Source of the DNA: Streptomyces tsukubensis
GTDB lineage: Bacteria; Actinomycetota; Actinomycetes; Streptomycetales; Streptomycetaceae
DNA length: 64,000 nt
NCBI RefSeq assembly: GCF_003932715.1
Contig: NZ_CP020700.1
Span: 7,772,501 to 7,836,500, forward strand
Direction of reading: 5' to 3'
Below are positions 8,191-17,834 of the stretch, in pieces. Position 1 is the stretch's first letter. Every line of letters starts with the position of its first letter. The translations under genes and the position numbers were made by a program. Below the pieces are notes generated by a model. It worked only from the letters and a program-made list of their open reading frames with translations. It was not told the origin of the DNA and ran no database searches.

Positions 8191-8478
8191 TGGACTTCCT
8201 CCAGGAGAGGGCCAATAGGTCGCACTGAGGAGGGAGTCTGCTGCGCCCCCGCCGATCCGCAAGCCGGATTTCCGGCCATGCGCGCCGGGGCCCGCGAGCC
8301 GCCGGGAACCGGCCAATCCTCTCGGCCGAGTCGCCCACGCGGGCTTGAGAACACGGGCATTCCGGGGCCGGGACCCAACGGAATCCCTTCCGTGCCTGCC
8401 CGCCCTCTTTTTCTCCCTCCCTAGAGTGTTCACCGGAAGCGGACACCGCCACGGCCCGGCCCAACCCGAGGGGGACCC

Positions 8479-9027
8479 ATGACCGTTCACGAGCACGGCG
8501 ACCGGCTCGCCGCCGCCATCGCGGCGCACCCCGTTCTGGACACCGTCGGAGACCTCGTACGGCTGCTCTCCCAGCTCCCGCCGGACATGGCCCTGACACT
8601 TGATCAACACGTCCGCGCAGACCCCGCCGAGCCCACCGAGGTGTACACCATCACCCCTCGTCTCGTCGGTTTGGTCGACGAGGAGACCGCGCAGACGGTG
8701 CCGGGGCTCCAACTCGGCACGGTCTATGTGCCTGCCGACGGAGACGAGGGCGCCCAGGCCGCTGCCGCCGCCCGCCGCGACCTCCTCCCGGAGAACGCCC
8801 TGGCCCGCGCCGGAGCCCGGATCCTTGACGGCCGGGAGCTCCCGGCAGGCCTCAAGGACCTCACCGGTGTGCTCCAGGACGTCGGGCTCCTTCTCGGGGA
8901 AGGTGCGAAATGGCTGTCCCAGGACGACCCGGCCATGACATCGCTCCAGGTGGAAGCCGGCCGTCTCGGGCACGCCGCAGCCCGCATCACCCAACTCGCC
9001 GACACGGTGGAGGCGCCCGAATGGTAA
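8479..9027 (+). CDS. Hypothetical cytoplasmic protein
   Basis: 182 residues with no signal peptide or membrane segment. The sequence is helical and acidic (AAAIAAHPVLDTVGDLVRLL, then LKDLTGVLQDVGLLLGEG and RLGHAAARITQLAD). The N-terminal 70 residues resemble a small regulatory domain but I cannot name a family. Coding is supported by third-position GC and by GAGGGGG 8-14 nt before the ATG. It is convergent with the esterase gene and shares its terminator. Confidence 0.78.
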   Translation: MTVHEHGDRLAAAIAAHPVLDTVGDLVRLLSQLPPDMALTLDQHVRADPAEPTEVYTITPRLVGLVDEETAQTVPGLQLGTVYVPADGDEGAQAAAAARRDLLPENALARAGARILDGRELPAGLKDLTGVLQDVGLLLGEGAKWLSQDDPAMTSLQVEAGRLGHAAARITQLADTVEAPEW

Positions 9028-9038
9028 GCCACAGCACC

Positions 9039-9068
9039 GACCAGTAGGGCTCCGGCGCCCTACTGGTC
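9039..9068. terminator. Bidirectional hairpin containing the esterase stop codon
   Basis: A perfect 11-bp stem (9039-9049 and 9058-9068) with an 8-nt loop. The right arm includes the stop codon of the minus-strand esterase. Confidence 0.8.
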
Positions 9069-10079
9069 GAGGGCCCGCAGCAGCATCCGCAGCGAGGCCC
9101 GGAACTCACGCGACCAGTAGGCCGGATCGTGGGTGCCCGAGTGGAACCGGGTCGTCACCCGGGCACCGGCCGCCCGCAGCACCGGGGCCAGGGCCTCGTT
9201 CTCCTCGCGCATGATCGCCTCGGTCGGTGACAGAACGTCGGCGGGGAACGGGTCGTCCGGGTCTTCGAGACCGGGAATGTGCTCGTCCGGAAGGGTGTCG
9301 GGCGGGTCCAGCGGCCCGAGCCGTCCGTCGCCGCAGGACAGCCGGACGGGGATCCCGGCGAGCCGGTGGGCGAGGGACGCGGGGTCGTGCGCCTCCCAGA
9401 TCGCGCGCTGCTGCACCGGATCGCCCCAGAGCGCCGTCCACTCCAGGCCCAGATGGTCCATCGCCGCCCGCACCGCGTGCGGATGCCGGAGCGGCTGCAC
9501 GTAGCCGCTGTAGCTCGCGGCGGCCCGGAACATCCCGCGGTGGCGCGCGGCGTACGCCAGGGCACCGAACCCGCCCTGGGACTGTCCGGCGACCACCCGC
9601 CGCGTCCCGGCCCCGTAGTGGCGCTCCACGAGCGGCAGGACCTCGCGCAGATGGAACGTCTCCACGGCGGGAGGGCCACCGGCGCCGTGGTTCCACCAGT
9701 CGGTGCAGAAGCCGAAGAGCGGCATCTCGGGCATCACCACGAGTGTGTGCCGCAGCCCGGGAAGGTGCTGGATCCCGTAGTCGCGCGTCCAGGCGAGATG
9801 ATCGCCGTCCCCACCGGGCAGCAGAAGCAGCACCGGCCAGCGGTGCACGGGCCGCCGGGCGTGCCACCCCTCGGGCGTGAGCATCCGCACCCCGGCGGGG
9901 CGCCCCAGCGCGCCCGATTCCACGACGAGATCGACGATCCGCCGCCCGGAGAACGTCTCGCGAACCCCCTCCGCCCCCGCCAGCGCGACGGCCTGCCCGC
10001 CCCCACCGGCAACGGCGGCGAGAACGAGGGAACCCCGCAGCAGGAGCCGCCGCCCGGGATCCGACGGAAGGAGAGTCAT
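9060..10079 (-). CDS. Secreted esterase of the antigen 85/esterase D type
   Basis: The 339-residue protein has an N-terminal twin-arginine-like signal (DPGRRLLLRGSLVLAAVAGG). The alpha/beta-hydrolase fold has an oxyanion stretch (PVLLLLPGGDGDH), the nucleophile elbow GQSQGGFGALAYA, and a C-terminal His in FHSGTHDPAYW. The overall layout resembles mycolyltransferase/esterase D-like hydrolases exported by actinobacteria; whether it acts on lipids, glycans or acyl esters cannot be told. ATG 10079 begins the signal peptide. The next feature is the leader of CRISPR array 1. Confidence 0.88.
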   Translation of the reverse strand: MTLLPSDPGRRLLLRGSLVLAAVAGGGGQAVALAGAEGVRETFSGRRIVDLVVESGALGRPAGVRMLTPEGWHARRPVHRWPVLLLLPGGDGDHLAWTRDYGIQHLPGLRHTLVVMPEMPLFGFCTDWWNHGAGGPPAVETFHLREVLPLVERHYGAGTRRVVAGQSQGGFGALAYAARHRGMFRAAASYSGYVQPLRHPHAVRAAMDHLGLEWTALWGDPVQQRAIWEAHDPASLAHRLAGIPVRLSCGDGRLGPLDPPDTLPDEHIPGLEDPDDPFPADVLSPTEAIMREENEALAPVLRAAGARVTTRFHSGTHDPAYWSREFRASLRMLLRALDQ

Positions 10080-10264
10080 GAGGCCACCTCGTCTCGGCCG
10101 CCCGGGGAATCCCGGGCACCTTCGGTTCACTGCCGAGTGTGGTGCTGCGGGGGGAGCACGGGGATCCGTCACACCCCTGACCGCCCCCGGAGTTCACCCC
10201 CTGAGGGGCATCGGGGGAGATGAAGCCGCGGAGGTACGGAACGCTCCGCCCGGCAGGGGAGGCC

Positions 10265-10404
10265 CTCGTATGATCGCCGGGGTGGGGCGCGGCCGGGAGG
10301 AGGGGGACTTGGGCAAGCTGATGTACCTTCAGCCAGTTTTGCCGGAGTCGGTGAAGTTGTATGGGAGGGGCGCTGAGCGCTGCCAAAGGGGCAGGTCAGG
10401 GAGT
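10265..10404 (+). promoter_or_regulatory. CRISPR leader 1
   Basis: A 140-nt segment directly upstream of array 1 that resembles the four other leaders in the window: GTATGATCG near the start, a central CCGGAGTCGGTGAAGTTG block, and GAGCGCTG followed by CAAAG and CAGGTCAGG at the repeat boundary. It is the most divergent of the five. Leaders carry the array promoter and direct spacer acquisition. Confidence 0.8.
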
Positions 10405-10876
10405 GTGCTCCCCGCGGGCGCGGGGATGGTCCCAACGCCACCGCGGCCATTACTGCGTACCTGGCGTGCTCCCCGCGGGCGCGGGGATGGTCCCTGCGGA
10501 CCTGCGGACCTGCGGACCTGCGGATCCAGCGGCTCGTCTCCTGTGCTCCCCGCGGGCGCGGGGATGGTCCACGGTGTGATGGACCATCACTCCGTGCACC
10601 GGGGTGCTCCCCGCGGGCGCGGGGATGGTCCCCGCGGGCGACCCGCCGCCCGAGGCCGGGACGCGTGCTCCCCGCAGGCGCGGGGATGGTCCTCGCACTC
10701 AGCCTGAGGCGGGGAGGCCGGAAGCGTGCTCCCCGCACGCGCGGGGATGGTCCCGATTCAAGGGCGGGCAGGTCGATGTCGCCCCAGTGCTCCCCGCAGG
10801 CGCGGGAATGGTCCCCAGTTCGACCTGGTGCGCGGCCTGACCGACTAGTACTCCCTGCTACCCGCAGGGATCCCCG
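10405..10876 (+). CRISPR. CRISPR array 1, type I-E-like, 8 repeats
   Basis: 29-nt repeats start at 10405, 10466, 10543, 10604, 10665, 10726, 10787 and (degenerate) 10848. The repeat starts GTGCTCCCCGC and ends GGGGATGGTCCC, with loop GGGC in the first four copies and AGGC or ACGC later. Spacers are 32 nt except spacer 2 (10495-10542), which is 48 nt and begins with three tandem TGCGGACC units and a partial fourth. The terminal repeat keeps only the outline of the stem. No cas genes flank it. Confidence 0.95.
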
Positions 10877-10988
10877 CGCCGCCCCCACAACCCCCACCCC
10901 CAAGCGGTAGCGTCTCCGTGCCGCCCACGGCCACCTGGGCGGCGCGCGTGTGTTCAATCCGCCGTGATCCCCCCGTGCAGGAGACCCC

Positions 10989-13900
10989 GTGGACCGAGTC
11001 AGAACCCGACGCACGCCCCTCCTGATCGCCACCCTCGCCACCCTCTCCGCCCTCACCGCCGGGACCTTGTCCCCGGCCACCGCCGCCCCGGCCCCGCCCG
11101 CGCCCACCACCGAGGCCCTGCGGCCCGTCTCGCCCCCGCCCGCGAGCAACTCCGTCTCGACCGCGCCCGTCACCGCCGACGGCGACGGCATCGAGACCGC
11201 GCGCACCTCCCGGCCCGTCGCACCCGGCATGACCCTCACCTCCTACGACCGCCTCGAAGCCGACAAATGGCTCCGCGTCGACACCCTCTCCGTCGAACTC
11301 GACGGCCACGGCGCAGGCGTCGACCACCTCTCCTCCGCCACCGTCACCGGCCGGGACACCGTCACCGCCCTTGCCGCCGCCCACGACCCCGGGCCCCGGC
11401 GCCGTACCGTCGCCGCCGTCAACGGGGACTTCTTCGACCTCAACCGGACCGGCGCCCCCCTCGGCCCCGGCATCCGCCACGGCGCGCCCACGCACTCGCC
11501 CGCACCCGGCTCCCACCGGGCCGTCGGGATCGGACCCGGTGGCGCCGGACGCGTCCTCGGCCTCTACTTCGACGGCACCCTCACCCTCCCGTCCGGCCAG
11601 GGCCCCCTGACCGCCTACAACGCGGCCCGCGTCCCCGCGGACGGCGTCGGCGCCTACACCCCCGCCTGGGGCGGCGCCGACCGCGCCCTCACCGTGGCCC
11701 CCGCGACCCGGGTCGCCGAAGCGGTCGTCCGCGACGGTACGGTCCTCTCCGTCACCGACCGGACCGGCACCGCGCCCGTCCCCGCGGGCGCCACCGCGCT
11801 CGTCGGCCGCGAAGCCGGAGCCGGGAAGCTGCTCGCGCTGCGACCGGGCGACCGGGTCTCCTTCTCCTTCCGCCCGCGCACCGACGGCGGGCCCGTACCC
11901 CGGACGGCCGTCGGTGGCCGGGAGCTCCTCGTCGTCGACGGCGCGGCCCGGAGCCACGAGGGGCAGCCCAACAACGCCGCCGCACCCCGGACCGCCGTCG
12001 GTTTCTCCGCCGACGGCCGGACCATGCGGGTCGTCACCGTCGACGGACGCCAAGCCGACAGCGGCGGGGTCACTCTCACCGAACTCGGCCGCATGATGGC
12101 CCGCGCGGGCGCGCACAACGCCCTCAACCTCGACGGCGGCGGATCGACCACCCTCGCCGCCCGTACGCCTGGCAGCGACACCCTCCGCATCGAGAACAGC
12201 CCCTCCGACGGCGCCCAGCGGCCCGTGCCCAACGGGCTCGCGTTCACCGCCCCCGACGGCAGCGGGCGGCTCCACGGCTACCGGGTGGAGACCCGTACCC
12301 AGCCCGCCGACGCCCCCACCGCGTCCCCGGTGCGCGGCGGCCGGCCCGACCGGGTCTTCCCCGGGCTGACCCGCGCGCTCACCGCCACCGGCTACGACGA
12401 GACGTACGGCCCCGCCGCAGGCACCCCCCGCTGGCGCTCCACCGCACCCGCCGTCGGCCGCGTCGACACCCGCGGAGTGTTCCGGGCCCTGCGCGGCGGC
12501 ACCGCCTCCGTACGAGCCGAACGCGGCACCGCGCACGGCGACATCCGGCTCACCGTCCTCGGCCCCCTCAACACCCTCCAACCCACCACCCACCGCGTGT
12601 CCCTCGCCGACCCCGCCACCCGCGGCGCCTTCGGCCTGCTGGGCCGCGACGCCCGCGGCAACAGCGCACCCGTCGAACCCGCCGACGTACGACTCGACTA
12701 CGACCGCGAGCGGTTCACCGTACGGGACGACGGCAGCGGCTCCTTCACCGTCACCGCCCGCCCCGGCACCGCCCCGGGCGCCGCCGGACGGATCACGGCC
12801 ACCGCCGCCGGGATCAGCACCGTCCTCGCGGTCGGCATAGGACTGACCGAGGAGACCACCACGGGCTTCGACGACGCCACGGCCTGGACCTTCAGCCACG
12901 CCCGCGCGGGCGGCTCCGTCGCCGCGACCCCCGCCGGGCACACCGGCACCGGCCTGGAGCTGACGTACGACTTCACCCGCTCGACCGCGACCCGCGCCGC
13001 GTACGCCAACCCGCCGCGCGCCCTCCCCGTACCCGGGCAGCCGCAGTCCTTCGGCCTCCGGGTCGACGGCGACGGCCGCGGCGCCTGGCCCACCCTCCAT
13101 CTGAAGGACGCGGCGGGCTCGGACCATCTGCTGCGCGGCCCCCACATCACCTGGACGGGTTGGCGGCACATCACCTTCGCCGTACCGCCCGGCGCGGCCA
13201 CCCCCCTCACCGTCCACCGCTTCTACCTGGCCGAGACCGCCGCGGACCGCCAGTACACCGGCCGTATCACCGTCGACACGCTCACCGCACGGGTGCCGCC
13301 TGCGGTCGACCTGCCCGCACCGCCGCGCACCGCCGATCCGCTGATCGGGACCGCGGCCCGTGCCGGGGCGCGGGACTGGCGGTTCGCGGTGATGTCCGAC
13401 GCCCAGTTCGTGGCTCGCGACCCCGACAGCGCGATCGTCCGCCAGGCCCGGCGCACCCTGCGCGAGATCCGGGCCGCCCGGCCCGACTTCCTGGTCATCA
13501 ACGGGGACCTCGTGGACGAGGGGACGCCGGCGGACCTGGCCTTCGCCCGGCGGGTGCTGACCGAGGAGCTGGGCAGTGAGGTGCCCTGGTACTACGTGCC
13601 GGGGAACCACGAGGTGATGGGCGGCCGGATCGACCACTTCACCGCCGAGTTCGGGCCTGCGAGCCGGGTCTTCGACTACCGGGGCACCCGGATCGTCACC
13701 CTCGACACGTCGTCCCTCTCCCTCCGCGGCGGTGGACTCGCCCAGATCGCCGCGGCCCGGGCCGCCCTGGACGGCGCCGCCGGGGACCCGGACGTCGACT
13801 CGGTCCTCGTCGTCGAACACGTACCGCCGCGCGATCCCACCCCGCAGCAGGGCAGCCGGCTCGGTGACCGGAAGGAGGCGGCGTTGCTGGAGACCTGGCT

Positions 13901-14498
13901 CGCGGAGTTCCGCCGCACCACGGGCAAGGGTGCGGCCTTCGTCGGCGCCCATGTCGGCGTCTTCCACGCCGACCGGGTCGACGGGGTGCCCTATCTGGTC
14001 AACGGGAACTCGGGGAAGGCGCCCGCGGGCCCGGCCGGGGACGGCGGTTTCACCGGCTGGTCACTCGTCGGTGTCGACCGGATTCCGCCCGCCGAACGCC
14101 TCGCCGCCCGCGACCGGCCCTGGCTGCCGGGCCCCGACTGGCTGACCGTGCAGACGAGGCCCCATACGGACGACCTCACCCTCAGCGCGCCCGGGACGCT
14201 CCCCGCCGGGAGCACGGCGACGGTCCGGGCCGATGTGCTCCAGGGCGCCCGTACGGTCCCGGCGGCGCACCCCGTCAGCACCGACTGGACGGCGTCCGCC
14301 GACGTCCGTATCGACGGCACGACCAACGCCACGACCGACGACCAGGAGGGCGGCAGCCGTACCGTCGCCGTCTTCGACCCGGCGACGGGCCTGCTGACCG
14401 CCCTGCGCCCGGGCACCGTTACCCTCGCGGCCACGGTCTCGGGGGTGACCCGGCGGGCAACAGTCACCATCACGGCGGCGGAGCAGTCGGGACAGTAG
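10989..14498 (+). CDS. Secreted phosphodiester glycosidase and metallophosphoesterase fusion
   Basis: 1169 residues. A signal peptide (residues 1-33) is followed by an NAGPA/DUF2233 phosphodiester glycosidase domain (about 60-420; motifs RRTVAAVNGDFFDL, RTAVGFSADGRTM and HNALNLDGGGSTTL). Then come Ig-like beta domains (about 430-800) and a calcineurin-type metallophosphoesterase (about 795-1060; motifs VMSDAQF, VINGDLVDEG, YYVPGNHE and GAHVGVFH). A further Ig-like domain ends the protein. NAGPA-type enzymes remove GlcNAc from phosphodiesters, so with the phosphoesterase it may strip sugar-phosphates, for example from teichoic acids (inference). GTG 10989 is preceded by CAGGAGA. Confidence 0.9.
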   Translation: MDRVRTRRTPLLIATLATLSALTAGTLSPATAAPAPPAPTTEALRPVSPPPASNSVSTAPVTADGDGIETARTSRPVAPGMTLTSYDRLEADKWLRVDTLSVELDGHGAGVDHLSSATVTGRDTVTALAAAHDPGPRRRTVAAVNGDFFDLNRTGAPLGPGIRHGAPTHSPAPGSHRAVGIGPGGAGRVLGLYFDGTLTLPSGQGPLTAYNAARVPADGVGAYTPAWGGADRALTVAPATRVAEAVVRDGTVLSVTDRTGTAPVPAGATALVGREAGAGKLLALRPGDRVSFSFRPRTDGGPVPRTAVGGRELLVVDGAARSHEGQPNNAAAPRTAVGFSADGRTMRVVTVDGRQADSGGVTLTELGRMMARAGAHNALNLDGGGSTTLAARTPGSDTLRIENSPSDGAQRPVPNGLAFTAPDGSGRLHGYRVETRTQPADAPTASPVRGGRPDRVFPGLTRALTATGYDETYGPAAGTPRWRSTAPAVGRVDTRGVFRALRGGTASVRAERGTAHGDIRLTVLGPLNTLQPTTHRVSLADPATRGAFGLLGRDARGNSAPVEPADVRLDYDRERFTVRDDGSGSFTVTARPGTAPGAAGRITATAAGISTVLAVGIGLTEETTTGFDDATAWTFSHARAGGSVAATPAGHTGTGLELTYDFTRSTATRAAYANPPRALPVPGQPQSFGLRVDGDGRGAWPTLHLKDAAGSDHLLRGPHITWTGWRHITFAVPPGAATPLTVHRFYLAETAADRQYTGRITVDTLTARVPPAVDLPAPPRTADPLIGTAARAGARDWRFAVMSDAQFVARDPDSAIVRQARRTLREIRAARPDFLVINGDLVDEGTPADLAFARRVLTEELGSEVPWYYVPGNHEVMGGRIDHFTAEFGPASRVFDYRGTRIVTLDTSSLSLRGGGLAQIAAARAALDGAAGDPDVDSVLVVEHVPPRDPTPQQGSRLGDRKEAALLETWLAEFRRTTGKGAAFVGAHVGVFHADRVDGVPYLVNGNSGKAPAGPAGDGGFTGWSLVGVDRIPPAERLAARDRPWLPGPDWLTVQTRPHTDDLTLSAPGTLPAGSTATVRADVLQGARTVPAAHPVSTDWTASADVRIDGTTNATTDDQEGGSRTVAVFDPATGLLTALRPGTVTLAATVSGVTRRATVTITAAEQSGQ

Positions 14499-14501
14499 TG
14501 G

Positions 14502-14513
14502 CCCCGCGGGGCT
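14502..14513 (+). terminator. Short GC palindrome after the glycosidase gene
   Basis: A 12-bp perfect palindrome of GCCCC/GGGGC type 4 nt after the stop. It is weak as a terminator because there is almost no loop. Confidence 0.35.
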
Positions 14514-14631
14514 CGGAGCACCTCGCCATGCGGGGCGCGCCGATCGCGGGCAGGGTGGTTCTGAGCGCCCGGGCTCACCGAGCAGGCCGAAAGGGGCGAC
14601 ACGACGACACGTCACGGAGGAGGTGGTGCGC

Positions 14632-16818
14632 GTGGGCGGTCCGCGCGCACCGGGGACCGTGACGGCGGACAGTGGTGACGAAGGAGAAGGCGGGGTCGGA
14701 GGGGAAGGCAGGGCGGGCCCCTCCGCTCTGCTGTCACGCGTCCTCGCCGACCTCATGGAGGCCGTCCACGCCCACTCCGGAGCCGCCTATCTCCTCTCCG
14801 CCGACCGGCTGGTGCTGGAGATGGCGGTCAAGGCCGGACTGCCCCGCTCCTTCTCCGCGCCCTGGGAGCGGGTGCCCCTGACAGCACAGATGCCCCTCGC
14901 GGACGCCGTCCGCGAGGGGACCGTGGTGTGGGTGTCGGGCGAGGAGGAGATGGCCCGGCGCTATCCGAGGATCGCGGTCGTCCTCCCGTACCCGTACTCC
15001 CTCACCGCCTTCCCCGTCGCGGACGGCGATACGACCTACGGGGCCGTCTATCTGACCTGGCCCGGCTCCCACCCGGCCACCCTCTCCGCCCGCGAACGCA
15101 CCGCGCTGGTCACCGCGGGTGACGAGATGGCGCGGCTGCTGCGGCGGGCCGCGGCGACCGGGGTGGTCCTCGCCGCCGACGAGGAACCCGTCCAGGCCGA
15201 GCCCACCGGCCGCAGCGACCCCGGCGCCGCGGCCCGCGCCCTCCGCATGGTCGCCCGGATGCCCGACGGCCTCTGCTCCCTCGACGTCGAGGGCCGCGTG
15301 GTCTACGCGAACCCGGCCGCCGGACGGCTCCTCGGCGTCTCTGCCGCCCGGCTTTCCGGCCGGCGGCTGTGGACCGTACAGCCCTGGCTGGACGATCCCG
15401 TGTACGAGGACCGGTACCGTGCGGCCCTGCTCAGCCAGCAGACCACCACGTTCACGGCTCTCCGGCCCCCGAAGCAGTGGCTGATGTTCCGCCTCCACCC
15501 CGGCCGCACCGGCATCAGCGTGCACATCAGCCCCGTCGCCTCCGCCCCGGGAGCCGAACGCCCGCCGGAGGCCGCCGCCCGCCCCGGCAGCCTCGTCTCC
15601 ATCTCCCATATCCTCAGCCTCGCCGGTGCCCTCACCAAGGCCGCAGGCGTCGACGACGTCGTCGAGACGGTCGCGGACGAGATCATGCCGACGCTCGGCA
15701 GCGACGCCCTGGTGCTGCTGGCCGCCGAGAACGACCGGCTCCGGGTCCTCGGGCAGCGCGGCTACCCCGATCCGGGCGTCGTGGACCGCTGGGACGGCAC
15801 CCCGCTGAGCGCCCAGATCCCCAGCGCGCAGATCCTCGGCACCGGCGTACCGTCGTTCTTCGAATCCCGGGAGCAACTGGAACGGGTCTACCCGGCGCGT
15901 TTCGCCACCCCGGACGGGATGTCCGCATGGGCCTATCTGCCGCTGATCGCCTCCGGGCGGCCCGTCGGCGCCTGCGTCCTCGGGTACGCCCGCGAGCACC
16001 GTTTCTCCACCGACGAGCGCGCGGTCCTCACCAGCCTCGGCGGACTCGTCGCCCAGGCCCTGGAGCGGGCCCGTCTGTACGACGCCAAGCACCGCCTCGC
16101 CCAGGGACTCCAGTCCGCCCTGCTGCCCCACTCACTGCCCGCCCTGACCGGCCTGGAAGCCGCCGCCCGCTATCTGCCCGGCACGCACGGAATGGACATC
16201 GGCGGCGACTTCTACGATCTGATCCCCCTCGGCTGCGACGGCCGGGGACCCGTACGGGGCGCGGCGGCCGTCATCGGCGACATTCAGGGGCACAACGCGA
16301 CCGCCGCGGGCCTGATGGGGCAGGTCAGGACCGCCGTCCGGGCCTTCACGGCGGTCGGCCAGGGGCCCGGCGGGGTCATCGAGAGCACCAACCGGCTGCT
16401 GATCGACCTCGACGCGGAAATGCTCGCGAGCTGCGCCTACCTCCATCTGGACCTCGACACCCGCCGCGCCCTGCTCGCCCGGGCGGGCCACCCGCTGCCG
16501 CTGCTGCGGGAGCCCGACGGCCGGGTGCGGGCCCTGGAACTGCCCGGGGGTCCGCTGCTCGGCGTGGATTCCAAGGCGGTCTACCCGGTCACCGAGGTGC
16601 CGCTCGTCTCCGGCGCCGTACTCGCCCTCTACACCGACGGGCTGATCGAACGCCCCGGCGCCGATCTGGACGAGGGCCTCGCCGAACTGGCGCGCCGCCT
16701 CGCCCGCGCCGGGGACGGCCCGCTGGAGGAGATTGCCGACGCGCTCATGGGCATGGTGGGGGGAGAGGCCCGCGGTGACGACACGGCGCTGCTGCTGCTC
16801 CGCCCGCGCGGCACCTGA
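14632..16818 (+). CDS. GAF-PAS-GAF-SpoIIE serine phosphatase
   Basis: About 728 residues: an N-terminal GAF domain (about 30-180), a PAS domain (about 200-310; GLCSLDVEGRVVYANPAAGRLLG), a second GAF domain (about 330-480) and a C-terminal PP2C/SpoIIE phosphatase (about 500-725; GMDIGGDFYDLIPL, VIGDIQGHNATAAGLMGQ, YTDGLIERPG and GDDTALLLL). Such proteins dephosphorylate anti-sigma factor antagonists. The sensory domains suggest input from a small ligand or redox state. Starts at GTG 14623, 14626 or 14632 are all possible; 14632 has the best spacing (8 nt) from GGAGGAGG. Confidence 0.92.
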   Translation: MGGPRAPGTVTADSGDEGEGGVGGEGRAGPSALLSRVLADLMEAVHAHSGAAYLLSADRLVLEMAVKAGLPRSFSAPWERVPLTAQMPLADAVREGTVVWVSGEEEMARRYPRIAVVLPYPYSLTAFPVADGDTTYGAVYLTWPGSHPATLSARERTALVTAGDEMARLLRRAAATGVVLAADEEPVQAEPTGRSDPGAAARALRMVARMPDGLCSLDVEGRVVYANPAAGRLLGVSAARLSGRRLWTVQPWLDDPVYEDRYRAALLSQQTTTFTALRPPKQWLMFRLHPGRTGISVHISPVASAPGAERPPEAAARPGSLVSISHILSLAGALTKAAGVDDVVETVADEIMPTLGSDALVLLAAENDRLRVLGQRGYPDPGVVDRWDGTPLSAQIPSAQILGTGVPSFFESREQLERVYPARFATPDGMSAWAYLPLIASGRPVGACVLGYAREHRFSTDERAVLTSLGGLVAQALERARLYDAKHRLAQGLQSALLPHSLPALTGLEAAARYLPGTHGMDIGGDFYDLIPLGCDGRGPVRGAAAVIGDIQGHNATAAGLMGQVRTAVRAFTAVGQGPGGVIESTNRLLIDLDAEMLASCAYLHLDLDTRRALLARAGHPLPLLREPDGRVRALELPGGPLLGVDSKAVYPVTEVPLVSGAVLALYTDGLIERPGADLDEGLAELARRLARAGDGPLEEIADALMGMVGGEARGDDTALLLLRPRGT

Positions 16819-16826
16819 TACGTACC

Positions 16827-16868
16827 CCTTTCGGCCGCTGCCGAGCCGCCCGCGCGGCGGCCGAAAGG
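16827..16868 (+). terminator. Hairpin after the SpoIIE phosphatase gene
   Basis: A perfect 12-bp stem (16827-16838 and 16857-16868) beginning 9 nt after the stop. It lies upstream of the htpX ribosome-binding site. Confidence 0.7.
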
Positions 16869-16909
16869 CGCACAATCGAGGGAGGAACAGCTCCTCGCCG
16901 GAGGTGATC

Positions 16910-17824
16910 ATGGCCAGAAGGCGCCGGTCCCGCTATGTACCGGACCAGGGACTCACCACCCGCATGGTGACCACGATGTTCCTGATCGGGCTGCTGTACG
17001 TCGTCTTCGTCGGCGTACTCCTCGCGCTGCTGCGCGGCGCCTGGCCGATCATCCTCATCGTCGCGGGCGGCCTGTTCATCGCCCAGTTCTGGTTCAGCGA
17101 CAAGATCGCGGCCCGGAGCATGGGCGCGGTGGAGGTCACCCCGGAGGAGGCCCCGGCGCTGCACGGCGCCGTCGACCGGGTCTGCGCCCTGGCCGATATG
17201 CCGAAACCACGGGTCGCGATCGCGCAGAGCGACGTACCGAACGCGTTCGCGACCGGCCGCAACGAGAAGACGGCCCTGGTGTGCGCGACGACGGGCCTGC
17301 TGCGAAGACTGGAGCCGGAGGAGCTGGAGGGCGTGCTGGCCCATGAGCTGTCGCACGTCGCCCACCGGGATGTGGCGGTGATGACGATTGCCTCGTTCCT
17401 CGGTGTCCTGGCCGGAATCATGACGAGGGTCGGCCTGTACGGAGGCCTGAGCCGGGCCGGCCGCAGCAACAGCAACACGGCGCTGGCGATGGCCCTGATC
17501 CCGCTGGTCAGCGCGGCGGTCTATGCGATTAGCTTCCTCCTCACCAGGCTCCTCTCCCGCTACCGGGAACTCTCTGCGGACCGGGCGGCCGCCCTGCTGA
17601 CGGGCCGCCCCTCGGCACTCGCCTCGGCCCTGACGAAGGTCACGGGACAGATGGCGCACATTCCGACGGAGGACCTCCGGAAGGCGGAGCCGTACAACGC
17701 GTTCTGGTTCGCCCCGGCGTTCTCGTCCCGCGAGAGCCTCGGCCGGCTGCTCTCCTCCCACCCGACGCTGGAACAGCGCCTGGACCAGCTCGCGTCGATC
17801 AGCGCGCAGCTCTCGCGGCCGTAG
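16910..17824 (+). CDS. htpX: Zinc metalloprotease HtpX
   Basis: 304 residues of the M48B family. Two N-terminal membrane helices (about 20-65) are followed by the catalytic zinc motif HELSH (His145, Glu146, His149), two further membrane helices (about 160-215), and the third metal ligand region ELSADRAAALL. HtpX degrades misfolded membrane proteins from the cytoplasmic face. GGAGG at 16900-16904 supports the ATG at 16910. It is followed 10 nt later by pspAB, a known actinobacterial/archaeal pairing that ties it to the phage-shock/membrane stress response. Confidence 0.95.
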   Translation: MARRRRSRYVPDQGLTTRMVTTMFLIGLLYVVFVGVLLALLRGAWPIILIVAGGLFIAQFWFSDKIAARSMGAVEVTPEEAPALHGAVDRVCALADMPKPRVAIAQSDVPNAFATGRNEKTALVCATTGLLRRLEPEELEGVLAHELSHVAHRDVAVMTIASFLGVLAGIMTRVGLYGGLSRAGRSNSNTALAMALIPLVSAAVYAISFLLTRLLSRYRELSADRAAALLTGRPSALASALTKVTGQMAHIPTEDLRKAEPYNAFWFAPAFSSRESLGRLLSSHPTLEQRLDQLASISAQLSRP

Positions 17825-17834
17825 GCACGCTGCC

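Noticed and set aside
10845..13967. 1040-codon open frame opposite the phosphodiester glycosidase
   Set aside because: A shadow of a gene with clear NAGPA and phosphoesterase motifs; Gly-rich composition.
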